The notes under the pieces are model-generated. The model ran no database searches and was not told where the DNA came from. It saw only the letters and a list, made by a program, of their open reading frames with translations. The position numbers and the translations under genes were made by a program. Of a stretch of 64,000 bases of DNA, positions 1-11,400 are shown piece by piece. The DNA is from Ptiloglossa arizonensis (taxonomy: Eukaryota > Arthropoda > Insecta > Hymenoptera > Colletidae), in NCBI RefSeq assembly GCF_051014685.1, contig NW_027479388.1:1-64000 (forward strand). Direction: 5' to 3'. Position 1 is the stretch's first letter; every line of letters begins with the position of its first letter.

Positions 1-58
1 TGATCACGGTACATTGAAAACTCGGTCGTTTGTTTTACATATCTTCACTTACGCGATA

Positions 59-898
59 ATGGCTACGCGAAGTAAGACAGCAACCGCGGCGGACATCAGC
101 GTCACAGAGGCTGAGCCGGTCGCGCCGTCAGCAAGAAGTCACAGTTTTGTGCGTACACCTCCCTTCTGCCCTACGCAACCTTCGGTCTGGTTCAGCCAAA
201 TGGAGGCCCAATTTCACCTAAACAACATCACGACAGACACCACCAAATTCTACTACGTGATGGCACATCTGGAGACAAAATACGCCGCAGAAGTACAAGA
301 GATCTTCAACAATCCGCCAGAGAAAAACAAATATGAGACCTTGAAAAAGGAGCTCACCCTGCGTTTGTCAGGCTCGCAGAGCCAACGCATCAGGCAGCTG
401 TGGGAAAACGAGGAGATCGGCGACAGGACACCATCGCAATTCTTGCGTTATATGCGGAACCTGGCAGGTCAGATGGTATCAGAAGAAGGTTTGAGGGAGC
501 TATGGTTGAGCAGACTCCCCGCCATGACCCGAGCCATCGTCACCGGGCGGCCAGATCTCCCCCTCGCGAAGCTGGCGGAAGTGGCGGACCAAATCCAGGA
601 GAAGGCCGCGCCGACACACTCAAGGAGCGTGGCGAGCGTCGAGAAGGACAACGCGACCGACACCATACTAAAAAAATTAGAAAGCATGGAGATAGCAGTT
701 GCAGAGTTGCGGAGCTCACGCCCGAGAGACTGGAGAAGAAACCGGACTCGCTACCGCTCAAGGTCCAGAAGCACGAGCGAGAAGAGACGCCCTTCAAATA
801 AGGGATACTGTTGGTACCACGACACATATGGCAACAGAGCTCATAGGTGCCAGCAGCCATGCCGTTACGTTTCGGGAAACGAGACAACGCGTCGTTGA
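59..898 (+). CDS. gag: Gag polyprotein of Ty3/gypsy element
   Basis: 279 residues from the ATG at 59, chosen because it has A at -3 and G at +4. The frame is open back to the window edge, so an upstream start is not excluded. Residues about 36-180 look like a retrotransposon capsid region (a Trp-Phe motif near 44-45 followed by alternating helical segments). Residues about 190-220 are helical and heptad-like. Residues about 221-246 are Arg/Ser-rich, as expected for nucleic-acid binding. A zinc-knuckle-like motif follows, with Cys251, His254, His262, Cys264 and Cys268, a form common in arthropod gypsy Gags rather than the classical CCHC. The frame ends at TGA 896-898, 18 nt after a GGGAAAC slippery site. 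Expected role: assembly of virus-like particles that package element RNA. Assignment comes from motifs and position next to pol, not from a database search. Confidence 0.85.
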   Translation: MATRSKTATAADISVTEAEPVAPSARSHSFVRTPPFCPTQPSVWFSQMEAQFHLNNITTDTTKFYYVMAHLETKYAAEVQEIFNNPPEKNKYETLKKELTLRLSGSQSQRIRQLWENEEIGDRTPSQFLRYMRNLAGQMVSEEGLRELWLSRLPAMTRAIVTGRPDLPLAKLAEVADQIQEKAAPTHSRSVASVEKDNATDTILKKLESMEIAVAELRSSRPRDWRRNRTRYRSRSRSTSEKRRPSNKGYCWYHDTYGNRAHRCQQPCRYVSGNETTRR

Positions 899-3800
899 AT
901 GCGGTAAACGACGACGCCCCCAGAACCAACCGCCTCTTTGTATACGACCAAACCAGCAGAAGGGAGTACCTAGTAGATACGGGCTCAGACCTGTGCGTGT
1001 ATCCGCGCGCACAACTAAAAGGGCCGGTCGCGAGAGCCACGTACGAACTCTTTGCAGCAAATGGCTCCACCATACACACCTACGGCGTGAAGACGTTCCA
1101 GTTGGACCTCGGACTCCGCCGTGCCTTCGCCTGGAAATTTGTCATCGCCGACGTCGACAAACCGATCATCGGGGCCGATTTCCTGAGCCATTTCGGGTTG
1201 CTGGTCGATCTAAAAAACAGGAGGCTACGGGACCAAGCAACATCGCTGATCGCTAGGGGAAGAGTTGCCGCCATGGAAATAGGGTCAATCAGAACCATCG
1301 CGGGAGACTCACCCTACGACCGGTTATTAGCCGAGTTTCCACGAATCACGCGGCCATCGGCGACACCGAGCGAGGTAATCCACGATGTGGTTCATTATAT
1401 ACGTACGGTTCCTGGTCCCCCGACTCATTGTAAACCGCGCCGGTTATCGCCGACAATGTACCAAACCGCCAGGGTAGAATTCGAAAACCTGTTAAATCAG
1501 GGGCACATCCGCCCTTCTAAGAGCCAGTGGGCCTCAGCCCTACATATGGTTCCTAGAAAGGACGGCGACTGGCGCCCCTGTGGAGACTACCGAACACTCA
1601 ACGCGCAAACGATCCCTGACCGCTACCCCATCCCTCACATAGAAGACTTCACGCGAACACTGTCTGGAAAGAAGATCTTTTCCACGATAGATTTAGTCAG
1701 GGCATATCACCAGATCCCGGTAAATCCTGCAGACATACCAAAGACCGCGATAACCACACCGTTCGGCCTGTATGAGTACACCGTCATGCCGTTCGGGCTG
1801 AGGAATGCCGCTCAAACGTTTCAACGCTTCATCGACATGGTACTGAGGGGTCTAAATTGCACTTACGCGTATCTAGACGATATTTTAGTAGCCTCGGTCG
1901 ATGAAGCGGAACACATGGAACACCTGAGGCAACTCTTTTCTCGCCTAGAGCGGTACGGCGTGGTGGTCAACGCGAGCAAGTGTGTTTTCGCTGCAAAGCA
2001 GGTCGAATTTTTAGGCTATACGGTCGACGCGACAGGTACGAAACCGCAAAGTAAAAAGGTCAGTGCCATAGCGAACTTCCCCAAACCGGAGACCGTCAAA
2101 CAGCTGCGCAGGTTTCTGGGCATGATAAATTTTTACCGGAGATTTATACCGTGCGCCGCCGAAATACAGAGTCCTTTGAACAAACTCTTGAAAGGCCCGA
2201 AATTAAAAGGGAACGCTCCGATACAATGGACGGGGGAAGCGGAGACCGCCGTCAAGAATTTAAAAGAGGCATTAGCGGCCGCCGCCTTATTAGCTCACCC
2301 AAACAGGGATTCGCGACTCGCTATTATGGTGGATGCATCGGACCACGCATTAGGTGCTACCCTGCAGCAGCGAGAAGGCGCTTCGTGGCTACCCCTAGCT
2401 TTTTACACGAAGGCCTTGTCGTCTGCGCAGAAGAAGTACAGTGCGTACGACAGAGAATTGCTCGCGATGTATGCAGCGGTTAAGTACTTCCGCCACTTAA
2501 TCGAGGGACGCGAATTCACGATTTTTACCGACCACAAGCCACTCACGTTCGCGTTCCGCCAAAACCCAGAAAAAAGCACGCCGAGGCAGTTTCGGTATCT
2601 AGACCTCATAGGGCAGTTCACGACAGATCTCCAACATATCAGCGGCAAGGATAACGAAGTAGCAGACGCTCTGTCGCGAGTAGAATCCATAAGGAAGCCG
2701 CTGAATTACAGCGAGTTAGCAAAATCGCAAAATGCCGACCCGGAACTACAGAAGTTCCTCAGGTCGTCTGATACTTCGTTACAATTAAAGCGAATAAATT
2801 TAACTTCCGAAGATACGAACATTGTTACCGATATTTCAACCGGAACCGCCCGGCCATTCGTTACACAGCCGTTTCGGCGACAAGTCTTCGCCGCGATACA
2901 CGGGCTATCGCATCCTGGCGTAAAAGCCACGTTAAGGTTAATTAAACACCGGTTCGTGTGGCCGTCAATGGAGAAAGATTGTCGCGAATGGACCCGATGC
3001 TGCCTCGAGTGCCAACGCGCGAAGGTAACCAGACACGTCTCAAGCCCCGTCGGGAATTTCAAGTTACCCTCCGGTAGGTTTGAGCACGTACACATAGACC
3101 TGGTAGGCCCATTACCTGTGTCGCGTGGCAAACGATACTGCCTCACTTGCGTAGACCGCTTTTCGCGCTGGCCCGAAGTCTTTCCATTGGAAAACATCGA
3201 GGCCGAGTCAGTCGCGAGAGCCCTTGTTTCCGGTTGGGTTGCGCGGTTCGGTACGCCGATGCGGATTACGACCGACCGCGGTAGGCAATTCGAGTCGGAA
3301 TTATTCAGGCAGGTAAACGCCTTATTAGGAACGACGCACCTGAAAACAACAGCCTACCACCCGGCAGCAAACGGCATGGTCGAACGCTTTCATAGACAAC
3401 TGAAGGCAGCCATCAAATGCCACGCGGACGACCGATGGACCGACACCTTACCGGTAATCCTGTTAGGTATCCGCGCGGCGTATCGGCCTGAATTAAAATC
3501 TTCGACGGCGGAACTAGTTTACGGACAAAGTCTGCGTTTACCGGCAGAGTTGTTCGTAAACGGTGCCGAGGAGCACAAGCAACCACCAGACCTAGTGCGG
3601 CAGCTTCGCACACATTTCCGAGATTTGCGCCCGGTACCCGGATCCAGGCACGGAGGCAAACGCGTTTTTATATTCAAAGACCTATCCACTGCATCACACG
3701 TCTTCGTACGCGTGGATGCAGTGAAAGGCCCACTACAGAACCCTTACGAAGGACCGTTCCTGGTGGTGTCACGGTCGGATAAAACATACGTAGTCCGAAT

Positions 3801-4011
3801 ACGAGGCAAAGACAACGTAGTAACAATCGACAGACTAAAACCGGCCTATCTCTTCGACGGGGTCAACGAACCCCAATGCGCCAGAGAAGAAGCACCGACC
3901 GCCGTCGTCACGCAGGACATAGCGGATAACAATAGTAAAACCCAGGAACCCGTGCGAACCCGCTCGGGCAGGAAAGTTAGATTCCCGGATCGCCTACAAG
4001 TCGGTCACTAA
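847..4011 (+). CDS. pol: Pol polyprotein of Ty3/gypsy element (protease, RT, RNase H, integrase)
   Basis: 1054 codons from the ATG at 847, though expression is probably as a Gag-Pol fusion through the slip at 874-880. Aspartic protease: Asp-Thr-Gly at residues 44-46, with a second motif Ile-Ile-Gly-Ala-Asp near 107-111. Reverse transcriptase about 180-445: Asp282 and Tyr-Leu-Asp-Asp at 342-345. RNase H about 490-612: Asp496, Glu537, Asp562 and a late Asp (602 or 607). Integrase: HHCC finger with His685, His689, Cys719 and Cys722; catalytic Asp751, Asp810 and Glu846 (35 residues between the last two, the D,D35E spacing). A GPY/F-type module lies near 966-971 in a basic C-terminal region that ends at TAA 4009-4011. 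The polyprotein would process itself, copy element RNA to DNA and insert it into chromosomes. No stop, frameshift or missing catalytic residue was seen, so it may be active. Confidence 0.96.
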   Translation: MPAAMPLRFGKRDNASLNAVNDDAPRTNRLFVYDQTSRREYLVDTGSDLCVYPRAQLKGPVARATYELFAANGSTIHTYGVKTFQLDLGLRRAFAWKFVIADVDKPIIGADFLSHFGLLVDLKNRRLRDQATSLIARGRVAAMEIGSIRTIAGDSPYDRLLAEFPRITRPSATPSEVIHDVVHYIRTVPGPPTHCKPRRLSPTMYQTARVEFENLLNQGHIRPSKSQWASALHMVPRKDGDWRPCGDYRTLNAQTIPDRYPIPHIEDFTRTLSGKKIFSTIDLVRAYHQIPVNPADIPKTAITTPFGLYEYTVMPFGLRNAAQTFQRFIDMVLRGLNCTYAYLDDILVASVDEAEHMEHLRQLFSRLERYGVVVNASKCVFAAKQVEFLGYTVDATGTKPQSKKVSAIANFPKPETVKQLRRFLGMINFYRRFIPCAAEIQSPLNKLLKGPKLKGNAPIQWTGEAETAVKNLKEALAAAALLAHPNRDSRLAIMVDASDHALGATLQQREGASWLPLAFYTKALSSAQKKYSAYDRELLAMYAAVKYFRHLIEGREFTIFTDHKPLTFAFRQNPEKSTPRQFRYLDLIGQFTTDLQHISGKDNEVADALSRVESIRKPLNYSELAKSQNADPELQKFLRSSDTSLQLKRINLTSEDTNIVTDISTGTARPFVTQPFRRQVFAAIHGLSHPGVKATLRLIKHRFVWPSMEKDCREWTRCCLECQRAKVTRHVSSPVGNFKLPSGRFEHVHIDLVGPLPVSRGKRYCLTCVDRFSRWPEVFPLENIEAESVARALVSGWVARFGTPMRITTDRGRQFESELFRQVNALLGTTHLKTTAYHPAANGMVERFHRQLKAAIKCHADDRWTDTLPVILLGIRAAYRPELKSSTAELVYGQSLRLPAELFVNGAEEHKQPPDLVRQLRTHFRDLRPVPGSRHGGKRVFIFKDLSTASHVFVRVDAVKGPLQNPYEGPFLVVSRSDKTYVVRIRGKDNVVTIDRLKPAYLFDGVNEPQCAREEAPTAVVTQDIADNNSKTQEPVRTRSGRKVRFPDRLQVGH
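874..880 (+). promoter_or_regulatory. -1 ribosomal frameshift site joining gag to pol
   Basis: The heptamer is GGGAAAC. In the gag frame it reads G GGA AAC (Gag ends Ser-Gly-Asn-Glu...), the canonical X XXY YYZ arrangement. After a -1 slip it reads GGG AAA and continues as Gly-Lys-Arg-Asp in the pol frame. The gag stop is only 16-18 nt further on. This heptamer type is a known gag-pro shift site in some retroviruses. No strong stem-loop was confirmed by eye in the next 60 nt, so the stimulator is unknown. Confidence 0.75.
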
Positions 4012-4168
4012 TTCTTTAAGCTAGTATAACCTTGTAAATAGTAGTAAGTAATCACTGTAAATACCTAGTAGTAAGTATTCCTTGTAAATAACTAGTGGTA
4101 AGGTAGTAATTAAGCCGTGGCCAACTTAGGTTAAATAGTAGGTAGCGTTAACACTGGTAAGGGGGTGA
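4012..4168 (+). other. Non-coding stretch between pol and 3' LTR, with a short tandem repeat
   Basis: This 157-bp AT-rich stretch has no useful open frame and no sign of env. At about 4030-4106 it carries three imperfect copies of a roughly 25-bp unit built around TGTAAATA and TAGTAGTAAG (starts near 4030, 4054 and 4079). The segment ends in the purine-rich tract that precedes the LTR. In this position the sequence is part of the 3' untranslated end of the element RNA. The function of the small repeat is unknown. Confidence 0.7.
4159..4168 (+). promoter_or_regulatory. Polypurine tract (plus-strand primer)
   Basis: AAGGGGGTGA lies immediately before a TG dinucleotide that opens the LTR. A purine run directly upstream of the 3' LTR is where plus-strand DNA synthesis starts in LTR retroelements. 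It is interrupted by one T. The call rests on position and composition. Confidence 0.65.
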
Positions 4169-4728
4169 TGTAGCGGCTTGCCGTACGCCTTGACGAAACG
4201 TCTGGCGTGCAAGCAGCTAGCATGGTTTATGACTCACGCGTCAACGAAAGCTATTTGTGAGGAGGCATATTTTTTGGAACTTTCACTAGGCATGTTTCAC
4301 GTAGCTTTCCCGACGCTACCTCAATAGCTAATTGCAGGAGTCATAAACCAAGGGCTCTGGACGGCACGTGAGGCCCAGAGGGCTGCACACGGTTAGTCAC
4401 GCGTAGCAGGCCGGAAGGAAGCCCCGCTACGTCACCAAACTTTCTCGTTCCCCACTCGAGCTGGTCTTTCCGAAAAAGCGCGAAAAGCAGCGCTAGGAAT
4501 AGGCAAGGGTGAGGGAAGCGAGACGCGGTACAAAAAGGAGAAACAAGTCTCCGAAGGGGCTTTTTGGTAACGCGTCTCGATCAAGTACAGTTCGCGCCAG
4601 TGACGGTCCGTATTCGCGGAGCTACATCATTTGTATACAAACCTCGACTGAATATAATACCGTGATCAGAAAACGATACTGAACACGCAATCATTCGTAG
4701 TAACATATAGCAACTACGAGATCCTTCA
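4169..4728 (+). repeat. 3' long terminal repeat of the gypsy element
   Basis: Starts TGTAGCGG just after the polypurine tract and ends CCTTCA immediately before the first satellite base, giving the expected TG...CA termini and a length near 560 bp. An alternative end is 4626, where GCTACA would be the exact inverted complement of the first six bases. That would leave 102 bp of unexplained non-satellite DNA, so 4728 is preferred. There is no open frame of note. An imperfect inverted repeat lies at 4223-4350. No AATAAA signal was seen. The 5' LTR is not in the window, so the limits could not be verified by self-comparison. Confidence 0.7.
4223..4350. repeat. Long imperfect inverted repeat inside the LTR
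   Basis: Outer arms are perfect over 13 bp (TGGTTTATGACTC at 4223-4235, its complement at 4338-4350). Inside them GCGTC at 4238-4242 pairs with GACGC at 4312-4316, and GAAAGCTA at 4246-4253 pairs with TAGCTTTC at 4302-4309. The arms are collinear and nested, so one extended hairpin with small bulges is possible in DNA or transcript. It lies in the probable U3 part of the LTR, where promoter elements would sit. Confidence 0.75.
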
Positions 4729-5410
4729 ACGTTATACGATATACGTTATACGTTATACGGTATACGATATACGTTATGCGTTATACGTTTTACGTTATTC
4801 GTTATACGTTATACGTTATACGTTATACGTTATACGTTATACGTTATTCTTTATGCGTAATACGTTATACGATATACGTTATACGTTATACGGTATACGA
4901 TATACGTTATGCGTTATACGTTATACGTTATACGTTATACGTTATACGTTATACGTTATACGTTATACGTTTTACGATATACGTTATACGTTATACGTTC
5001 TACGTTATACGATATACCTTATACGTTATTCGTTATACGTTCTTCGTTACACGTTATACGTTATACGTTATGCGTCATACGTTATACGTCATAGGTTATA
5101 CGTTATACGTTATACGTTATACGTTATACGTTTTACGTTATACGTTATTCGTTATACGTTATACGTTATACGTTATACGTTATATGTTATACGTTATACG
5201 TTATACGTTATACGATATACGTTATACGTTAAACGTTATACGTTATACGTTATACGTTATACGTTATACGTTATACGTTATACGTTATACGTTATACGTT
5301 ATACGTTATACGTTATACGTTATACGTTATACGTTATACGTTATACGTTATACGTTATACGTTATACGTTATACGTTATACGTTATACGTTATACGTTAT
5401 ACGTTATACG

Positions 5411-8400
5411 TTATAGGTTATACGTTATACGTTATACGTTATACGTTATACGTTATACGTTATACGTTATACGTTATACGTTATACGTTATACGTTATAC
5501 GTTATACGTTATACGTTATACGTTATACGTTATACGTTATACGTTATACGTTATACGTTATACGTAATACGTTATACGTTATACGTTATACGTTATACGT
5601 TATACGTTATACGTTATACGTTATACGTTATACGTTATACGGTATACGTTATACGTTATACGTTATACGTTATACGTTATACGTTATACGTTATACGTTT
5701 TACGATATACGTTATACGTTATACGTTCTACAATATACGTTATACGTTATACGTTATACGTTATACGTTATACGTTCTACGTTATACGATATACGTTATA
5801 CGTGATTCGTTATACGTTCTTCGTTACACGTTATACGTTATACGTTATGCGTTATACGTTTTACGTTATTCGTTATACGTTATACGTTATACGTTATTCT
5901 TTATACGTTATACGTTATACGTTATTCTTTATACGTCATACGTTATACGTTTTACGATATACGTTGTACGTTATACGTTATACGTTATACGGTATACGTT
6001 ATACGTTATACGTTATACGTTATACGTTATACGTTATACGTTATACGTTATACGTACTTCGTTACACGTTATACGTTATACGTTATGCGTTATACGTTAT
6101 ACGTTATGCGTTACACGTTATACGTTTTACGTTATTCGTTATACGTTATACGTTATACGTTATTCTTTATACGTTATACGTTATACATTATTCTTTATAC
6201 GTCATACGTTATACGTTTTACGATATACGTTATACGTTATACGTTCTACGTTATACAATATACCTTATACGTTATTCGTTATACGTTCTTCGTTACACGT
6301 TATACGTTATACTTTATGCGTTATACGTTATACGTTTTACGTTATTCGTTATAAGTTATACGTTATACGTTATTCTTTATACGTTATACGTTATACGTTA
6401 TTCTTTATACGTCATACGTTATACGTTATACGTTTTACGATATACGTTATAAGTTATACGTTATACGTTATACGGTATACGTTATACGTTATACGTCATA
6501 GGTTATACGTTATACGTTATACGTTATACGTTATACGTTTTACGTTATACGTTATTCGTTATACGTTATACGTTATACGTTATACGTTATACGTTATACG
6601 TTATACGTTATACGATATACGTTATACGTTATACGTTATACGTTATACGTCATAGGTTATACGTTATACGTTATTCTTTATGCGTTATACGTTATACGAT
6701 ATACGTTATACGTTATACGTTATACGTTATACGTTATACGTTATACGTTATACGTTATACGTTATACGTTATACGTTAAACGTTATACGTTATACGTTAT
6801 ACATTTTACGATATACGTTATACGTTATACGTTATTCGTTATACGTTCTTCGTTACACGTTATACGTTATACGTTATGCGTTATACGTTTTACGTTATTC
6901 GTTATACGTTATACGTTATACGTTATTCTTTATACGTTATACGTTATACGTTATTCTTTATACGTCATACGTTATACGTTTTACGATATACGTTATACGT
7001 CATAGGTTATACGTTATACGTTATACGTTATACGTTATACGTTTTACGTTATACGTTATTCGTTATACGTTATACGTTATACGTTATACGTTATACGTTA
7101 TACGTTATTCTTTATACGTTATACGTTATACGTTATTCTTTATACGTCATACGTTATACGTTTTACGATATACGTTATACGTCATAGGTTATACGTTATA
7201 CGTTATTCTTTATGCGTTATACGTTATACGATATACGTTATACGTTATACGTTATACGTTATACGTTATACGTTATACGTTATACGTTATACGTTATACG
7301 TTATACGTTATACGTTATACGTTATACGTTATACGTTATACGTTATACGTTATACGTTATACGTTATTCGTTATACGTTCTTCGTTATACGTTATTCGTT
7401 ATACGTTCTTCGTTACACGTTATACGTTATACGTTATGCGTTATACGTTTTACGTTATTCGTTATACGTTATACGTTATACGTTATTCTTTATACGTTAT
7501 ACGTTATACGTTATTCTTTATACGTCATACGTTATACGTTTTACGATATACGTTGTACGTTATACGTTATACGTTATACGGTATACGTTATACGTTATAC
7601 GTTATACGTTATACGTTATACGTTATACGTTATACGTTATACGTTCTTCGTTACACGTTATACGTTATACGTTATGCGTTATACGTTATACGTTATGCGT
7701 TACACGTTATACGTTTTACGTTATTCGTTATACGTTATACGTTATACGTTATTCTTTATACGTTATACGTTATACATTATTCTTTATACGTCATACGTTA
7801 TACGTTTTACGATATACGTTATAAGTTATACGTTATACGTTATACGGTATACGTTATACGTTATACGTTATACGTTTTACGATATACGTTATACGTTATA
7901 CGTTCTACGTTATACAATATACCTTATACGTTATTCGTTATACGTTCTTCGTTACACGTTATACGTTATACTTTATGCGTTATACGTTATACGTTTTACG
8001 TTATTCGTTATAAGTTATACGTTATACGTTATTCTTTATACGTTATACGTTATACGTTATTCTTTATACGTCATACGTTATACGTTATACGTTTTACGAT
8101 ATACGTTATAAGTTATACGTTATACGTTATACGGTATACGTTATACGTTATACGTCATAGGTTATACGTTATACGTTATACGTTATACGTTATACGTTTT
8201 ACGTTATACGTTATTCGTTATACGTTATACGTTATACGTTATACGTTATACGTTATACGTTATACGTTATACGATATACGTTATACGTTATACGTTATAC
8301 GTTATACGTCATAGGTTATACGTTATACGTTATTCTTTATGCGTTATACGTTATACGATATACGTTATACGTTATACGTTATACGTTATACGTTATACGT

Positions 8401-11400
8401 TATACGTTATACGTTATACGTTATACGTTATACGTTAAACGTTATACGTTATACGTTATACATTTTACGATATACGTTATACGTTATACGTTATTCGTTA
8501 CACGTTATACGTTATACGTTATGCGTTATACGTTTTACGTTATTCGTTATACGTTATACGTTATACGTTATTCTTTATACGTTATACGTTATACGTTATT
8601 CTTTATACGTCATACGTTATACGTTTTACGATATACGTTATACGTCATACGGTATACGTTATACGTTATACGTCATAGGTTATACGTTATACGTTATACG
8701 TTATACGTTATACGTTTTACGTTATACGTTATTCGTTATACGTTATACGTTATACGTTATACGTTATACGTTATACGTTATACGTTATACGATATACGTT
8801 ATACGTTATACGTTATACGTTATACGTCATAGGTTATACGTTATACGTTATTCTTTATGCGTTATACGTTATACGATATACGTTATACGTTATACGTTAT
8901 ACGTTATACGTTATACGTTATACGTTATACGTTATACGTTATACGTTATACGTTAAACGTTATACGTTATACGTTATACATTTTACGATATACGTTATAC
9001 GTTATACGTTATTCGTTATACGTTCTTCGTTACACGTTATACGTTATACGTTATGCGTTATACGTTTTACGTTATTCGTTATACGTTATACGTTATACGT
9101 TATTCTTTATACGTTATACGTTATACGTTATTCTTTATACGTCATACGTTATACGTTTTACGATATACGTTATACGTCATAGGTTATACGTTATACGTTA
9201 TACGTTATACGTTATACGTTTTACGTTATACGTTATTCGTTATACGTTATACGTTATACGTTATACGTTATACGTTATACGTTATTCTTTATACGTTATA
9301 CGTTATACGTTATTCTTTATACGTCATACGTTATACGTTTTACGATATACGTTATACGTCATAGGTTATACGTTATACGTTATTCTTTATGCGTTATACG
9401 TTATATGATATACGTTATACGTTATACGTTATACGTTATACGTTATACGTTATACGTTATACGTTATACGTTATACGTTATACGTTATACGTTATACGTT
9501 ATACGTTATACGTTATACGTTATACGTTATACGTTATACGTTATACGTTATACGTTATACGTTATACGTTATACGTTATACGTTATACGTTATAGGTTAT
9601 ACGTTATACGTTATACGTTATACGTTATACGTTATACGTTATACGTTATACGTTATACGTTATACGTTATACGTTATACGTTATACGTTATACGTTATAC
9701 GTTATACGTTATACGTTATACGTTATACGTTATACGTTATACGTAATACGTTATACGTTATACGTTATACGTTATACGTTATACGTTATACGTTATACGT
9801 TATACGTTATACGTTATACGGTATACGTTATACGTTATACGTTATACGTTATACGTTATACGTTATACGTTATACGTTTTACGATATACGTTATACGTTA
9901 TACGTTCTACAATATACGTTATACGTTATACGTTATACGTTATACGTTATACGTTATACGTTCTACGTTATACGATATACGTTATACGTGATTCGTTATA
10001 CGTTCTTCGTTACACGTTATACGTTATACGTTATGCGTTATACGTTTTACGTTATTCGTTATACGTTATACGTTATACGTTATTCTTTATACGTTATACG
10101 TTATACGTTATTCTTTATACGTCATACGTTATACGTTTTACGATATACGTTGTACGTTATACGTTATACGTTATACGGTATACGTTATACGTTATACGTT
10201 ATACGTTATACGTTATACGTTATACGTTATACGTTATACGTACTTCGTTACACGTTATACGTTATACGTTATGCGTTATACGTTATACGTTATGCGTTAC
10301 ACGTTATACGTTTTACGTTATTCGTTATACGTTATACGTTATACGTTATTCTTTATACGTTATACGTTATACATTATTCTTTATACGTCATACGTTATAC
10401 GTTTTACGATATACGTTATACGTTATACGTTCTACGTTATACAATATACCTTATACGTTATTCGTTATACGTTCTTCGTTACACGTTATACGTTATACTT
10501 TATGCGTTATACGTTATACGTTTTACGTTATTCGTTATAAGTTATACGTTATACGTTATTCTTTATACGTTATACGTTATACGTTATTCTTTATACGTCA
10601 TACGTTATACGTTATACGTTTTACGATATACGTTATAAGTTATACGTTATACGTTATACGGTATACGTTATACGTTATACGTCATAGGTTATACGTTATA
10701 CGTTATACGTTATACGTTATACGTTTTACGTTATACGTTATTCGTTATACGTTATACGTTATACGTTATACGTTATACGTTATACGTTATACGTTATACG
10801 ATATACGTTATACGTTATACGTTATACGTTATACGTCATAGGTTATACGTTATACGTTATTCTTTATGCGTTATACGTTATACGATATACGTTATACGTT
10901 ATACGTTATACGTTATACGTTATACGTTATACGTTATACGTTATACGTTATACGTTATACGTTAAACGTTATACGTTATACGTTATACATTTTACGATAT
11001 ACGTTATACGTTATACGTTATTCGTTATACGTTCTTCGTTACACGTTATACGTTATACGTTATGCGTTATACGTTTTACGTTATTCGTTATACGTTATAC
11101 GTTATACGTTATTCTTTATACGTTATACGTTATACGTTATTCTTTATACGTCATACGTTATACGTTTTACGATATACGTTATACGTCATAGGTTATACGT
11201 TATACGTTATACGTTATACGTTATACGTTTTACGTTATACGTTATTCGTTATACGTTATACGTTATACGTTATACGTTATACGTTATACGTTATTCTTTA
11301 TACGTTATACGTTATACGTTATTCTTTATACGTCATACGTTATACGTTTTACGATATACGTTATACGTCATAGGTTATACGTTATACGTTATTCTTTATG

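Larger units (their letters stand above)
1..4728 (+). mobile_element. Ty3/gypsy LTR retrotransposon, 3' part (5' LTR outside window)
   Basis: Seen: gag, then pol in the order protease, reverse transcriptase, RNase H, integrase, then a purine-rich tract and an LTR-like segment that ends exactly where the heptamer satellite starts. Integrase following RNase H is the Ty3/gypsy order, as opposed to Ty1/copia. No env-like frame follows pol, so this is a retrotransposon without an envelope gene. Both reading frames are open with all catalytic residues present, suggesting a recent insertion. Base composition is near 50% GC, unlike the roughly 29% GC satellite beside it. The 5' LTR and tRNA primer-binding site are not in the window, so LTR identity, insertion age and the target-site duplication cannot be judged here. 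Confidence 0.95.

Noticed and set aside
469..3613. Minus-strand and third-frame open frames inside gag and pol
   Set aside because: They are shadows of gag and pol with no recognisable domains.
4012..4168. env or accessory gene after pol
   Set aside because: The segment is too short and has no usable open frame.
4627..4728. Ending the LTR at 4626 because GCTACA complements TGTAGC
   Set aside because: It would leave 102 bp of orphan sequence between LTR and satellite. The TG...CA termini at 4169 and 4728 abut the array. It is kept as an alternative.
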